Shown here piece after piece: positions 27,051 through 36,188 of a stretch of 64,000 nucleotides of DNA (its first letter is position 1; the number at the start of each line of letters is the position of its first letter). The stretch spans positions 124,001 through 188,000 of the forward strand of contig JADJNF010000004.1 in NCBI GenBank assembly GCA_016714445.1, in the 5' to 3' direction. A program made the translations under genes and the position numbers. This DNA is from Saprospiraceae bacterium (GTDB lineage Bacteria; Bacteroidota; Bacteroidia; Chitinophagales; Saprospiraceae). The notes below the pieces were generated by a model. It was not told the DNA's origin, did no database searches, and worked only from the letters and a program-made list of their open reading frames with translations.

Positions 27051-27497
27051 ATGCTTACTATATTTTCTGACGAATATTTTATGGACCAGGCAATCAAAGA
27101 AGCTAAAAAAGCAGAACTTGCAGGCGAAATACCTGTAGGTGCCATTATAGTTTGCCAAAAACAAATCATTGCGAGAGCGCACAATCAGACACAGATACTC
27201 AATGATGTCACGGCACATGCAGAAATTTTAGCCATTACTTCTGCTGCTTCTTATTTGGGCAATAAATACCTGAAAGAATGTACCCTTTATGTTACTCTTG
27301 AACCGTGCATCATGTGCGCGGGAGCATTGTACTGGACACAACTGGATAGAGTAGTCTATGGGGCAAGCGACGAAAAACGAGGATTTATGAGATATGGAAA
27401 AGAATTACTACATCCCGGCACTAAACTTGAGTTTGGCGTCAGACACGATGAATGTGCAACATTGATTACATCATTTTTTGAGAAAAAAAGGAAGTAA
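27051..27497 (+). CDS. tadA: tRNA-specific adenosine deaminase TadA
   Basis: The 148-residue cytidine-deaminase-fold enzyme converts adenosine 34 of tRNA-Arg(ACG) to inosine, allowing wobble decoding. The zinc and proton-shuttle site is complete: HAEI (His56, Glu58) and PCIMC (Cys86, Cys89). The N-terminal DEYFMDQAIKEAKKAELAGE and GEIPVGAIIV segments are typical. Length is normal. It stands alone. Confidence 0.95.
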   Translation: MLTIFSDEYFMDQAIKEAKKAELAGEIPVGAIIVCQKQIIARAHNQTQILNDVTAHAEILAITSAASYLGNKYLKECTLYVTLEPCIMCAGALYWTQLDRVVYGASDEKRGFMRYGKELLHPGTKLEFGVRHDECATLITSFFEKKRK

Positions 27498-27600
27498 ATC
27501 TTACTAAAAGGTTAAAGTAGGTGTTAAACTATCTTAAGGCTGATTACATATTGATGATTTTGTCATTCTTTTGAAGAGTAATAACTAAAAATGTAATAAC

Positions 27601-28134
27601 ATGAGAACAGTAGTATTTTCACTTGTCGTATTATTTTTGGCATCCTGTGCCCCATCTTTAAAATATTATACCAAAGAAATCCACGATGATAGCAGGTGGT
27701 CAGATAGTGAATTGGGCAAAATTCAATTTTATCTGTCCAATGATATATTTCTATGGCGAGATGTAAACAGAGGCGAATCTGTCATCACCAACGGGAAAAT
27801 AAAGATGGTAGATGGTCGGGAAGTAGAAGAAATAGTCATAAAAAAAGGGACACCTGGAGCATTTCTATTTTCACCCCAAAAAAACCATTATGCCGTAAGT
27901 TTTGACAACAACGATGATTCAAAATATCTTATTTTTGGGCCTTCAGAAAAAGTAAATGGTAGATATGTCTTATTGGCCAAAGACTGGGACCGACGATTTG
28001 GAAAAGTGACCTACGGAGACAAAGTATATAAAACGACCAATGAAAGTGCCTTTGCTTACCTGATGGTAGATGTGGATAAAACCAGAAGAACTAAAGTAAG
28101 CACAACAAAAGCGCCAGGAAGAAAAGTGGAATGA
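27601..28134 (+). CDS. Small lipoprotein of unknown function
   Basis: The 177-residue protein has a lipoprotein signal with the lipobox LASC (Cys16). The rest is beta-rich and charged (FLWRDVNRGESVITNGKI, NHYAVSFDNND, GRYVLLAKDWDRRFGKV). I have seen this pattern as a conserved unknown in Bacteroidota, but no function is known. It lies about 100 bases after tadA on the same strand; co-transcription is possible. The gene-free stretch after it (28135-28356) shows nothing. Confidence 0.7.
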   Translation: MRTVVFSLVVLFLASCAPSLKYYTKEIHDDSRWSDSELGKIQFYLSNDIFLWRDVNRGESVITNGKIKMVDGREVEEIVIKKGTPGAFLFSPQKNHYAVSFDNNDDSKYLIFGPSEKVNGRYVLLAKDWDRRFGKVTYGDKVYKTTNESAFAYLMVDVDKTRRTKVSTTKAPGRKVE

Positions 28135-28356
28135 TGAGTGCGAAAAAAATCACCTTATAAAAAAATGGAAATAATCTGAAGAGTTTTAACAGGCGTTTTA
28201 TTGAATGATCAGGAGAATAAATGATTTAAAAATTTGTTGATACCTTTGAAAAATTCTTTGACATTACATTCGCAATTCGTTGCACATTTTTGTATTTATA
28301 GAAATGGTCATTTGTATATTAAACCTTAGTCATTTTTTTTTGTAAAATTATTGGAT

Positions 28357-28743
28357 TCAAAACAAAATCTGTAATACTTCCTGTACCCTAGTCACTATTT
28401 CATCATTGTCAAATGGCTTAACGATATAACTTTCAGCACCGGAATCATATCCTTCCATTTTGTCTTGTGGTGTGCCTTTCGCAGTCAAAAAAAGAATAGC
28501 TGTTTTATCTAATGTGGATTGATTTCGAATGTATTTAGCCACAGAATAGCCATCTTTTCCTGGCATCATCACATCGAGAATAATAAGATCAGGAAGTAAA
28601 TTTGTTACCATTTCAATAGCGGTTTCTCCGTCATAACAACAGTGCACAACAAAGCCCGCATCTTCCATAAGGTATTTAAGTGCCAAAACAATATTGGGCT
28701 CATCATCTACAATCAGAATTATTTTTGAAGCATTCGACATCAT
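28357..28743 (-). CDS. Response regulator, receiver domain only
   Basis: The 128-residue protein is a bare CheY-type receiver: acidic pair DDEPN (about 12-16), phospho-acceptor Asp57 in LDVMMPGKDG, TAKG and YIVKPFDNDE with the conserved Lys. There is no output domain, so it must act through protein contact. It lies 106 bases downstream of the symporter-histidine kinase on the same strand, its probable phosphodonor. Confidence 0.92.
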   Translation of the reverse strand: MMSNASKIILIVDDEPNIVLALKYLMEDAGFVVHCCYDGETAIEMVTNLLPDLIILDVMMPGKDGYSVAKYIRNQSTLDKTAILFLTAKGTPQDKMEGYDSGAESYIVKPFDNDEIVTRVQEVLQILF

Positions 28744-28849
28744 TGAGTATTAAGGTGGCTTTTAAAAATGCAAAGTAAAGAATAATTGATAGATTGAGTA
28801 GGTATTGGAAGAAAAACATTGAAATTTAAAATCAATAGGTTCGGGTAAT

Positions 28850-31579
28850 CTATTTACCTGGGAAAGGGTTGTAAATTGGGAGATTAAGGATAAAGGTGGT
28901 CCCTTCATTTTCAGATGATGTAAATGATACTTTTCCGCCAGCTTGCTCTACAAATTTTCGTGTGATGTACAAGCCCAATCCACTACCCTCAGGTTTTGCC
29001 AGATTGCCGTCTTTTACTTTGGTAAATTTTTCGAATATCTTATTGTGGTATTCTTCCGAAATGTATTGTCCATTGTTATATACTTTGAGATATGTGGCGT
29101 TTTCAGCATAGTTTCTATCAAGAGTAACCCTAATAATACCTGCTTGAGGATCACAAAATTTTAGTGCATTAGAGAGTAGATTGAGCATCACTTGAAGCAT
29201 TTTGTCTTCAGCAAGGTTGACCATTATTGTAGAATCTGATGATTGATAACTTAAGTCAATATTTTTTTCTTCTATCTGTGGTTGCAAACGAGATAAAGCT
29301 AGCCTGACTGTACTATCTATAGAAGATGATTCACCTAAAGCATCAACTTCAGCATCTATTTTTTCTACTTCCAGTACTTGATTGATTAGGCGCTTAATGC
29401 GATCACATTCTTTGAGAATGATACCCAGAAATTCCTTTTTTTGTTCAGGCAAAAGGTCTTCTTTTTTTTCCATCATCTGAGCAAATGACCTTATAGAAGT
29501 TATAGGTGTCCTCAGTTCATGAGTGACCGTGGATATAAATTCTGCTTTGAGTACATCCAGTTGTTTGAGTTGTGTATTTACAGCGGCAAGCTCCTGTGTT
29601 GTTTTTGTAAGTTCAGTCGTTTTTTCTTCCAGAGCCTGACTGTATTCTAAGATGTCTTTTGTCTGATTTAATAGTTCATTCAGCTGTTCTAGGGTGACAC
29701 TCTGTCTCCTGATATCTGTACTTAATAAGAGTTTGGCAGAAGCAGACCCAAATGCACCTGTCAATGTTTTTTCTATGTAATTTATAAATTCCTGGCTCGC
29801 ATTGTCAGCATTTTTATCACTTAGTGCTCCGTCAAAATTTTTGAGCAGATATCGAGCTTTGGAACTTCCAAGATACCTGATTAACAGTTGTTTGAGTTTT
29901 TGTACAGAAGCTTCTCTTCGTATGACTTCCATATCAGGTGTATTGGAGTATTTTTCGATATGGACGTAGATATCTCCTTGTGCCAATTCGTCCACATCTT
30001 GGGTCGTCAATAAAGAGACAACAACAAATAATCCTATATTAAAAATCATACTCCATATACAAGCATTAGAAATATGATCTACATTTTCAAGTCCGAAAAG
30101 CGCATACGGTCTAAGCCAGGAAATAGAGAAATAACCATCACTTAACAAGGATTTTGAAATGATGCCACTTTCAGCCAAAGTAGGAATAGGCAAAGTAATA
30201 AACCAAATAAAAAACCCAGCCAAAAGACCCGAAATTGCCCCTTTTTTATTGGCTCGTGACCAGTACATCCCACCTAAAACAGCAGGTGCAAGTTGCAAAA
30301 TTGCCGTAAAAGATATAAGACCAATAGATACTAAAGGAAAATTACTACTCACAGACTTGTAAAATCCATATGCCAAAAACAGGATAATGATGATCACCAT
30401 TCTTCTGATATATAATAATCTATCTGATAGCAGCGCATATCCTTCAATAGCAGCTGTCCGAGTCTTGAGCAAAAAGGGCATTAATAAATTATTGGATACC
30501 ATGATACTGAGTGAGATGACGGATACAACAACCATACTCGCTGCTGCTGAAAATCCACCAATATATACCAATAGTGCAAGCCATTCATAACCATGGAATA
30601 AGGGCAGGCTCAAGACAAACATATCAGGCTCTGACCCAGACGGCAATGATAACTTTCCAGCCAAAGCAATAGGAAGAACAAAAAAACTGATTAGAAATAA
30701 ATATAATGGAAATAACCAAGATGCTTGTCGGACAAAAGAAACGTTATTGTTTTCTACCACTGAAACGTGAAATTGTCTAGGTAAAAACATGACCGAAACT
30801 GCTGACAATACCAAGACCCAAAACCAATTAGTAGCTGATGCAGGATTTGTTTTTAGGGTGACTAAATGACTTGTGATAGGATTAATGGCTCCTTGAGTAA
30901 ATACATCGGCTAAACCATCATACAAAAAGTATACAGCAAAAATACCTGCGGCCAGAAAAGCTATTAATTTGACAATGGACTCGAATGCAATAGCTGCAAT
31001 CAATCCTTCATGTCGTTCATTAGGGTCCAAACTACGTGTTCCAAATAGAATAGTAAAAACCGCCAATAGTATGGTAAAATAATTAACCTTGTCTTTATAA
31101 AATGTGGAAGAATCCCAGAAATCATTACTGCTATTTTGACTGGTAATCAGGTCAAAACTATAACCAATAGCCTTGAGTTGGATACTGATATAAGGAATGA
31201 TGCCAAATACTAATATGATCGTGGTGATTACTCCGATAAAAGTACTTTTGCCATATCGGGATGAAAGAAAATCAGCTATAGAAGTGACTCTCAATTGTTT
31301 GGAAATCAAAATCATCTTGCGCATGACCATGTACCATATCGGTGCCATGATGGTAGGACCTAGATAAACTGCCACAAATCCCAAACCTGTCTCTGCAGCC
31401 CTACCTACACTGCCATAATAGGTCCATACTGTGCAATACACTGCTAAGGAAAGAGAATATACCAGTGGATTATTGACAATGCTTTGGCCAGCTTTCGACA
31501 TCTTGTTGCCATAAATCGCAATACCAAATAATAATATCAGGTATAATAATGAGATTAGTATGACAATGCCTGCATCCAT
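28850..31579 (-). CDS. Sodium/solute symporter-histidine kinase fusion (CbrA-like sensor)
   Basis: The 909-residue protein joins a sodium:solute symporter (SSS) membrane domain of about 13 helices (residues 1-505) to a histidine kinase. A helical linker (about 530-600), resembling the STAC domain of CbrA-type proteins, and a coiled coil lead to the HisKA domain with THELRTP (His687) and the ATPase with LLSNALKFC and EGSGLGLYI. No PAS domain is visible. Known relatives sense or carry small substrates such as histidine or carboxylates. It sits in one operon with two small membrane proteins upstream and the receiver downstream, close to an ActP-type transporter. The ligand is inferred only. Confidence 0.92.
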   Translation of the reverse strand: MDAGIVILISLLYLILLFGIAIYGNKMSKAGQSIVNNPLVYSLSLAVYCTVWTYYGSVGRAAETGLGFVAVYLGPTIMAPIWYMVMRKMILISKQLRVTSIADFLSSRYGKSTFIGVITTIILVFGIIPYISIQLKAIGYSFDLITSQNSSNDFWDSSTFYKDKVNYFTILLAVFTILFGTRSLDPNERHEGLIAAIAFESIVKLIAFLAAGIFAVYFLYDGLADVFTQGAINPITSHLVTLKTNPASATNWFWVLVLSAVSVMFLPRQFHVSVVENNNVSFVRQASWLFPLYLFLISFFVLPIALAGKLSLPSGSEPDMFVLSLPLFHGYEWLALLVYIGGFSAAASMVVVSVISLSIMVSNNLLMPFLLKTRTAAIEGYALLSDRLLYIRRMVIIIILFLAYGFYKSVSSNFPLVSIGLISFTAILQLAPAVLGGMYWSRANKKGAISGLLAGFFIWFITLPIPTLAESGIISKSLLSDGYFSISWLRPYALFGLENVDHISNACIWSMIFNIGLFVVVSLLTTQDVDELAQGDIYVHIEKYSNTPDMEVIRREASVQKLKQLLIRYLGSSKARYLLKNFDGALSDKNADNASQEFINYIEKTLTGAFGSASAKLLLSTDIRRQSVTLEQLNELLNQTKDILEYSQALEEKTTELTKTTQELAAVNTQLKQLDVLKAEFISTVTHELRTPITSIRSFAQMMEKKEDLLPEQKKEFLGIILKECDRIKRLINQVLEVEKIDAEVDALGESSSIDSTVRLALSRLQPQIEEKNIDLSYQSSDSTIMVNLAEDKMLQVMLNLLSNALKFCDPQAGIIRVTLDRNYAENATYLKVYNNGQYISEEYHNKIFEKFTKVKDGNLAKPEGSGLGLYITRKFVEQAGGKVSFTSSENEGTTFILNLPIYNPFPGK

Positions 31580-31580
31580 A

Positions 31581-31772
31581 TTAGAGTTGTTTTTTTGACA
31601 GTCTATAAGTCATGAATATGATGAAGGCCCACAAAAAGAAAATATAACAAAAGAGTAATGGGATACCAAAAACCAAAACAGGTTTATTAAAAACAGATAA
31701 CAAAGGAAAATTGACCAGCAATATTCCAGAGACAAATGTTACGATTCTTAATTCCCGCCTTTTTTGGATCAT
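31581..31772 (-). CDS. Small two-helix membrane protein upstream of the sensor kinase
   Basis: The 63-residue protein has two hydrophobic helices (about 11-28 and 32-55) and charged ends. Its stop is one base before the start of the symporter-kinase, so they must be co-transcribed and probably translationally coupled. By analogy with small subunits beside symporters, it may be a partner of the SSS domain. I do not recognise a family. Confidence 0.6.
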   Translation of the reverse strand: MIQKRRELRIVTFVSGILLVNFPLLSVFNKPVLVFGIPLLFCYIFFLWAFIIFMTYRLSKKQL

Positions 31773-31856
31773 GGTGTTTGGGTTTATTTTATTTATCTGA
31801 AGGTGAGGGGGGGCGGGTTTTTGTTCTTACTGTTAATTAGAGTTTAATAAACGCAG

Positions 31857-32066
31857 TCACTTCTTAGGCCCAAACTTATCTAGTCCCAAAATAGTAGGTC
31901 GCAGAAAACCACTTTTAATAAGTGCCCATAAAAATAATAAAGAAAAGGCGCCCATTCCGATGGAAATGAGATATTGTCCTTGCAATTGTGGTTCTAACAT
32001 GATCCGTACAAGGAGTGTCAAAGCCGCATAAACGACTACAAAAATATTTGAAATGGTTGGGTTCAT
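31857..32066 (-). CDS. Small membrane protein near the sensor operon
   Basis: The 69-residue protein has two hydrophobic helices (about 7-22 and 33-53) and a basic, glycine/proline-containing tail ending KFGPKK. It lies 84 bases upstream of the other small membrane protein, same strand, probably the first gene of the sensor operon. I do not recognise a family; it could be a short chance frame, but the helix pattern and in-operon position argue for a gene. Confidence 0.5.
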   Translation of the reverse strand: MNPTISNIFVVVYAALTLLVRIMLEPQLQGQYLISIGMGAFSLLFLWALIKSGFLRPTILGLDKFGPKK

Positions 32067-32245
32067 GTTTTTAAATTGCTGATTTGTGGAATTGGTAAAT
32101 TTGTTGAATTGTTTCGATTACTGCCGAATGATTATTTTTTATAATGATGGTGATAAATTTTTGATTTTATTTCACCATTACTGTCCTATATTTATAGGTT
32201 GACTTTTTATTTGAGGTGCTATAATAATAAAATAAAGAAATATTC

Positions 32246-32557
32246 TTACCCGATGGTTATATTTATATTTGGTAATTCTACTTGAAGTCTTACTTTGGCT
32301 TTTAGTGCTCCAAAAACTCTCATTAAAGTATCCATAGTTACATTACTTGTATTATTTTCAATACGTGAGATTTGTGCCTTTTGTACACCAATAAGTTTAC
32401 CCAATTCTTCTTGTGTCAAATTACGTTCTTTTCTAGTTTGTTTGATTGCTTTCCCTATTAAGTCCATTTGGAGTTCATACTCAAAACGATCTCGTTCAGG
32501 TGTACCTAATTCCCCTATAAGCTCATCTTGGACTTGATTCAACGTGTATGTTTTCAT
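32246..32557 (-). CDS. HigA-like antitoxin, XRE family HTH regulator (partner toxin apparently lost)
   Basis: The 103-residue protein carries a helix-turn-helix (QEELGKLIGVQKAQISRIEN, about 48-67) and the N-terminal part (GTPERDRFEYELQMDLIGKA) typical of antitoxins paired with RelE/HigB-like toxins in Bacteroidota. The toxin gene normally lies directly upstream. Here only an 18-codon frame remains (32567-32623). An inverted repeat at 32648-32665 could be its operator. It lies between the sensor operon and the symporter operon. Confidence 0.8.
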   Translation of the reverse strand: MKTYTLNQVQDELIGELGTPERDRFEYELQMDLIGKAIKQTRKERNLTQEELGKLIGVQKAQISRIENNTSNVTMDTLMRVFGALKAKVRLQVELPNINITIG

Positions 32558-32566
32558 GAATTACTT

Positions 32567-32623
32567 TTATTGGAATTTTACTTTGTTTCCCTTTAAGAAA
32601 ACAATATCAAAACGCATAATCAT
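32567..32623 (-). pseudogene. Possible 5' remnant of the toxin partner
   Basis: The short frame encodes MIMRFDIVFLKGNKVKFQ and ends 9 bases before the antitoxin ATG. MRFDIVFL resembles the start of RelE/Gp49-like toxins found directly upstream of this type of antitoxin. If so, most of the toxin has been deleted. The match is short, so this is tentative. Confidence 0.3.
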
Positions 32624-32647
32624 TAATTTAAAACAAAGATGACAATA

Positions 32648-32665
32648 GTTTCACTAAAATGAAAC
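32648..32665 (-). promoter_or_regulatory. Inverted repeat upstream of the antitoxin (operator candidate)
   Basis: GTTTCA-6-TGAAAC, just upstream of a CATCTTTG -7-like box on the minus strand. The position suits autorepression by the XRE protein encoded at 32246-32557. Confidence 0.45.
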
Positions 32666-32709
32666 ATTTTTATAAAGAATTGCTTCGTCAAATGTTTTTT
32701 CTTATAAAA

Positions 32710-32739
32710 ATAGCCGCCAGTAAAAGCACTGGCGACTAT
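32710..32739 (-). terminator. Terminator of the symporter operon
   Basis: ATAGCCGCCAGT pairs with ACTGGCGACTAT around an AAAAGC loop (one G-T type mismatch). On the minus strand it is followed by TTTTTAT, about 105 bases after the stop of the symporter gene. Confidence 0.65.
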
Positions 32740-32845
32740 AAATGAGTTTTGTCAAAAAAAACGACCGGAATCTTTTAAGAAACAATCAAAACAATAAAAA
32801 TGAACAGGAGATTGATTCTGATCGTATGTCCATGGCTTCTATCAT

Positions 32846-34558
32846 TTAATGTGCGTGTGCTTCTCCCGCACCTCTTGGAATTCTGATGTCTTCTACGATT
32901 TGTTGTACATGTGCAGGTGGTGGTGGAGTCATAAAACTCACTGCCCACGCAACTGCAAAATTGGCCAACATAGCGACCGTACCAAAGCCTTCAGGTGAGA
33001 TGCCAAACCACCAGCTTTTTGCAAGCCCTGCTACAGCATCTTTACCACCATCAAATATTCCAAATTTGAATTTCAACATGTAAAATATCATCAATGTGAT
33101 ACCTACGATCATACCTGCTACAGCACCTTGCATATTCATCCGTTTGGAGAAAATACCCAAAATTATAGCGGGGAAAAAGGAAGCGGCGGCCAGTCCAAAT
33201 GCTAATGCAACTACCGCGGCCACAAATCCCGGAGGATTAATTCCGAAATATCCTGCAATTACTATCGCAAGACCTGCTGCGATACGAGCCCACAATAATT
33301 CATTTTTTTCTGAGATATTAGGGTTTAATTGTTTTTTAATCAAATCATGAGAGATGGAAGTAGAAATGACCAATAATAACCCTGCCGCTGTAGATAGCGC
33401 TGCTGCAAGTCCACCTGCTGCCACCAAAGCTATCACCCAGTTAGGTAGTCCAGCTATCTCAGGATTAGCTAGTACCATGATGTCATTATCAACGGTAAGT
33501 TCATTGGTTTCTTTGTCTTTTAGGTATTGAATCTTACCATCACCGTTTTTATCTTCAAATTTTATTAACTTGGTCAACTCCCATTTTTTGAACCATTCCG
33601 GCATAGTGGCATATTCTTTATTGCTCACAGTATTGATCATATTGGTACGCGCAAAAGCAGCTACTGCCGGAGCTGTCGTATAAAGGATGGCAATGAAAAG
33701 TAGCGCATATCCGGCTGATTGTCTTGCGTCTTTTACTTTGGGTACGGTAAAGAATCTTACGATCACGTGAGGAAGTCCTGCTGTACCTACCATCAATGCA
33801 AACGTAATAGCAAATACGTCTACCATACTTTTAGTACCATCTGTATAAGCTGCAAAACCCAATTCCTGATTTAGTCCATCGAGTTTGTCCAGCAGATATA
33901 CTCCCGATCCGTCATTTAGAGTGCTACCAAAACCAATCTGGGGGAATGCATTGCCGGTCAAAGCTAAGGATATAAAAATAGCTGGAACCATATATGCAAA
34001 AATCAACACACAATATTGTGCTACCTGTGTATAAGTGATTCCCTTCATACCACCCAATACGGCATAGAAAAATACAATGACCATTCCTACCACTACGCCC
34101 CATTCAATACTTATTTCTAAAAATCTGGAAAACACTAATCCTACACCACGCATTTGACCAGCTACATATGTAAATGAAACAATCAATGCACAAATAACGG
34201 CTACTGTTCTCGCAGTATTTGAATAATATCTATCCCCGATAAAGTCAGGAACTGTGAATTTTCCAAATTTCCTAAGATATGGCGCCAATAATAACGCTAG
34301 AAGAACATATCCGCCGGTCCATCCCATGAGATAAACAGCGCCATCATATCCAGCAAATGAAATAATTCCGGCCATAGAAATAAAAGATGCGGCAGACATC
34401 CAGTCGGCAGCTGTTGCCATACCATTTGCTAGTGGAGATACACCACCACCTGCTACGTAAAATTCTTTGGTAGAGCCAGCACGAGACCAGATGGCAATAC
34501 CTATATATAGTGCGAAAGTTAATCCTACGATGAGGTAGGTCCACATTTTAACATCCAT
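32846..34558 (-). CDS. Sodium/solute symporter, ActP/VC_2705 type (large subunit)
   Basis: The 570-residue SSS-family carrier has about 13 helices and motifs of the acetate-permease branch: GSTKEFYVAGGGVSP, ATAADWMSAASFISMAG, VLGGMKGITYTQVAQY and LAAALSTAAGLLLVIS. It probably takes up acetate or a similar short carboxylate with sodium. A soluble loop at about residues 332-346 (DKNGDGKIQYLKDKE) has the form of an EF-hand calcium loop. It is the last gene of a porin, DUF4212, symporter operon; the small DUF4212 subunit upstream is the usual partner of this subfamily. Confidence 0.92.
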   Translation of the reverse strand: MDVKMWTYLIVGLTFALYIGIAIWSRAGSTKEFYVAGGGVSPLANGMATAADWMSAASFISMAGIISFAGYDGAVYLMGWTGGYVLLALLLAPYLRKFGKFTVPDFIGDRYYSNTARTVAVICALIVSFTYVAGQMRGVGLVFSRFLEISIEWGVVVGMVIVFFYAVLGGMKGITYTQVAQYCVLIFAYMVPAIFISLALTGNAFPQIGFGSTLNDGSGVYLLDKLDGLNQELGFAAYTDGTKSMVDVFAITFALMVGTAGLPHVIVRFFTVPKVKDARQSAGYALLFIAILYTTAPAVAAFARTNMINTVSNKEYATMPEWFKKWELTKLIKFEDKNGDGKIQYLKDKETNELTVDNDIMVLANPEIAGLPNWVIALVAAGGLAAALSTAAGLLLVISTSISHDLIKKQLNPNISEKNELLWARIAAGLAIVIAGYFGINPPGFVAAVVALAFGLAAASFFPAIILGIFSKRMNMQGAVAGMIVGITLMIFYMLKFKFGIFDGGKDAVAGLAKSWWFGISPEGFGTVAMLANFAVAWAVSFMTPPPPAHVQQIVEDIRIPRGAGEAHAH

Positions 34559-34599
34559 GATTTTTGATTTATATTTTGTTAATAAAATTATTTTAATTT

Positions 34600-34857
34600 T
34601 TAATCTTCGTGTACATCATATTCTTTGTCTAGTTTGTTCATCAACCATACATAGACAAAAATTAGGATACAGAAGACATAAATAGAACCTTGCTGAGCAA
34701 ACCAAAATCCGAGTTTAAAGCCTCCGAATCTGATGCTATCCAAAGAATCTTTCCAAATGATACCCGCACCATAAGAGCACAGAAACCAAATACTGAGCAA
34801 AATGACCAGGTAAAGCAGGTTGCGCTTCCAATAGTCCTTGAGATTTTTATTTGACAT
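34600..34857 (-). CDS. DUF4212 small subunit of the sodium/solute symporter
   Basis: The 85-residue protein has two membrane helices (about 13-32 and 50-71) with the pattern YWKRNLLYLVILLSIWF and GFWFAQQGSIYVFCILIFVY typical of DUF4212, always encoded beside VC_2705-type symporters. It starts the symporter pair, 41 bases before the large subunit. Confidence 0.92.
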   Translation of the reverse strand: MSNKNLKDYWKRNLLYLVILLSIWFLCSYGAGIIWKDSLDSIRFGGFKLGFWFAQQGSIYVFCILIFVYVWLMNKLDKEYDVHED

Positions 34858-34899
34858 AATAATTTAGGTTTTAAAAAAGGTGATTGTTATGATTTAAAA

Positions 34900-36188
34900 T
34901 TATAAAAATATATGTGTTTGGAGTCTGACCTGTTGCATTTTTCCATCTACTTGGACTGAAGCAGGTACATCTCTAAAGTCTCCGGTCACTTGATGATATT
35001 CGAGGGTCACTTTGGCATTGTGTCCACTTACAAAGTAATTCAATCCAAAATCCAATCCTGTGATCGGTTCTTTCAAACCTTCGTAATTGGCAGATTGAAG
35101 CGCAATGTATGGCATAAATTTACTATTTTTGGGTTTATAGCCAATATGCCCGTAAAATACACCACCTGTTCCGCCCCAGCGACTGACATACTTTTCACCA
35201 TAATTAAATTGAGTAAAAGAAGCATAAGCATTGAGACAATCTCCTTCAGATAATGGCATATCTAAAAAGGCATCAACTGCAATATGGGATACGTTTTCAT
35301 GAGTTTTATCTTCTTCTCTGTACATGGCATTCGGATGAGCAAAAATCCCGCTCCCAGTCCAAAAACTTTTTTACTTCCTAGATATGATCCCACTTGATAT
35401 GGCAACACTGTGGACTCTGTATCCCAAAGATTGTATCTAAAATATCCTTCGATAATCGTATTGCCTGTAGGATTTCCATCTTTGTCAGGTTTTGCAGATC
35501 CATTGTAGGTAAGACCACTAGATTCAGTTCCAAAGTCTTTGCCCGCTCCTAGTGCATTAGCTGGATTGAGCGGATTATCTACAGCTATTCTATAATCAAA
35601 TTTGCCGATTTCGCCCTTAGCATATACGCCAAAATGACGAGCAAACTGATCTGTAACTCCGAGAGAATGCCAATGAGTAAATGGTCTTGGGTTGTCCATC
35701 GTCATAAAATTGAGTGTACTTTGGTTCGCCAATCTGGTAAGACCTTTCCAATAGTGTAAACCCGTACCTATATATAATTTTTTAGGGATAACTTTAAACT
35801 CAGTCCAAGCATCATGTAAGAAAAATTGCGGTCCATTGCCACCATTTCCCAAAGCATCAAGATTTCCAGGTGTTAAGTTATTTAGTCCTATATGTGTCAA
35901 TATCAGAAATCGAGAAGAGACTTGTGCATAAGCAAGTATCCTTGATCTTCTGGCAAAAGTAGTCACTTGCAGTTTTGAATCTTCCACAGCAAGATTATTA
36001 GTTTGCGCCCATTGTTGATGCCAAATGATGAATCGCACATATTTCGAGCCAGTATCATTTAATTTTAAGGTGAGAGGTTTGTAAGAGTGATCTTCTTCAG
36101 GAGCTGCTGGAGCAACTTGGGCATTGAGCGAAAAATGGCAACAACTCAGGAGAAGAATTACTAAGTATTTTAGTTTGAAAGTATTCAT
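34900..36188 (-). CDS. Outer-membrane porin of the symporter operon, interrupted by an apparent one-base loss
   Basis: Start is set at 36188 (MNTFKLKYLVILLLSCCHFS, signal peptide cleaved near NAQ); upstream ATGs lie before the promoter box at 36221-36228. The beta-barrel (about 430 residues once joined) shows a phosphate-selective-porin-like pattern: FARRSRILAYAQVSSRFLIL, GPQFFLHDAWTEFKV, KLYIGTGLHYW. At the A5 run 35341-35345 the frame breaks; one more A on the plus strand gives GAGFFAHPNAMYREEDKT and joins the second part, which ends in an aromatic-terminal strand (RLQTHIFL). Probably a sequencing error. It is first in the operon with DUF4212 and the symporter, so it likely carries the same substrate across the outer membrane. 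Confidence 0.75.
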
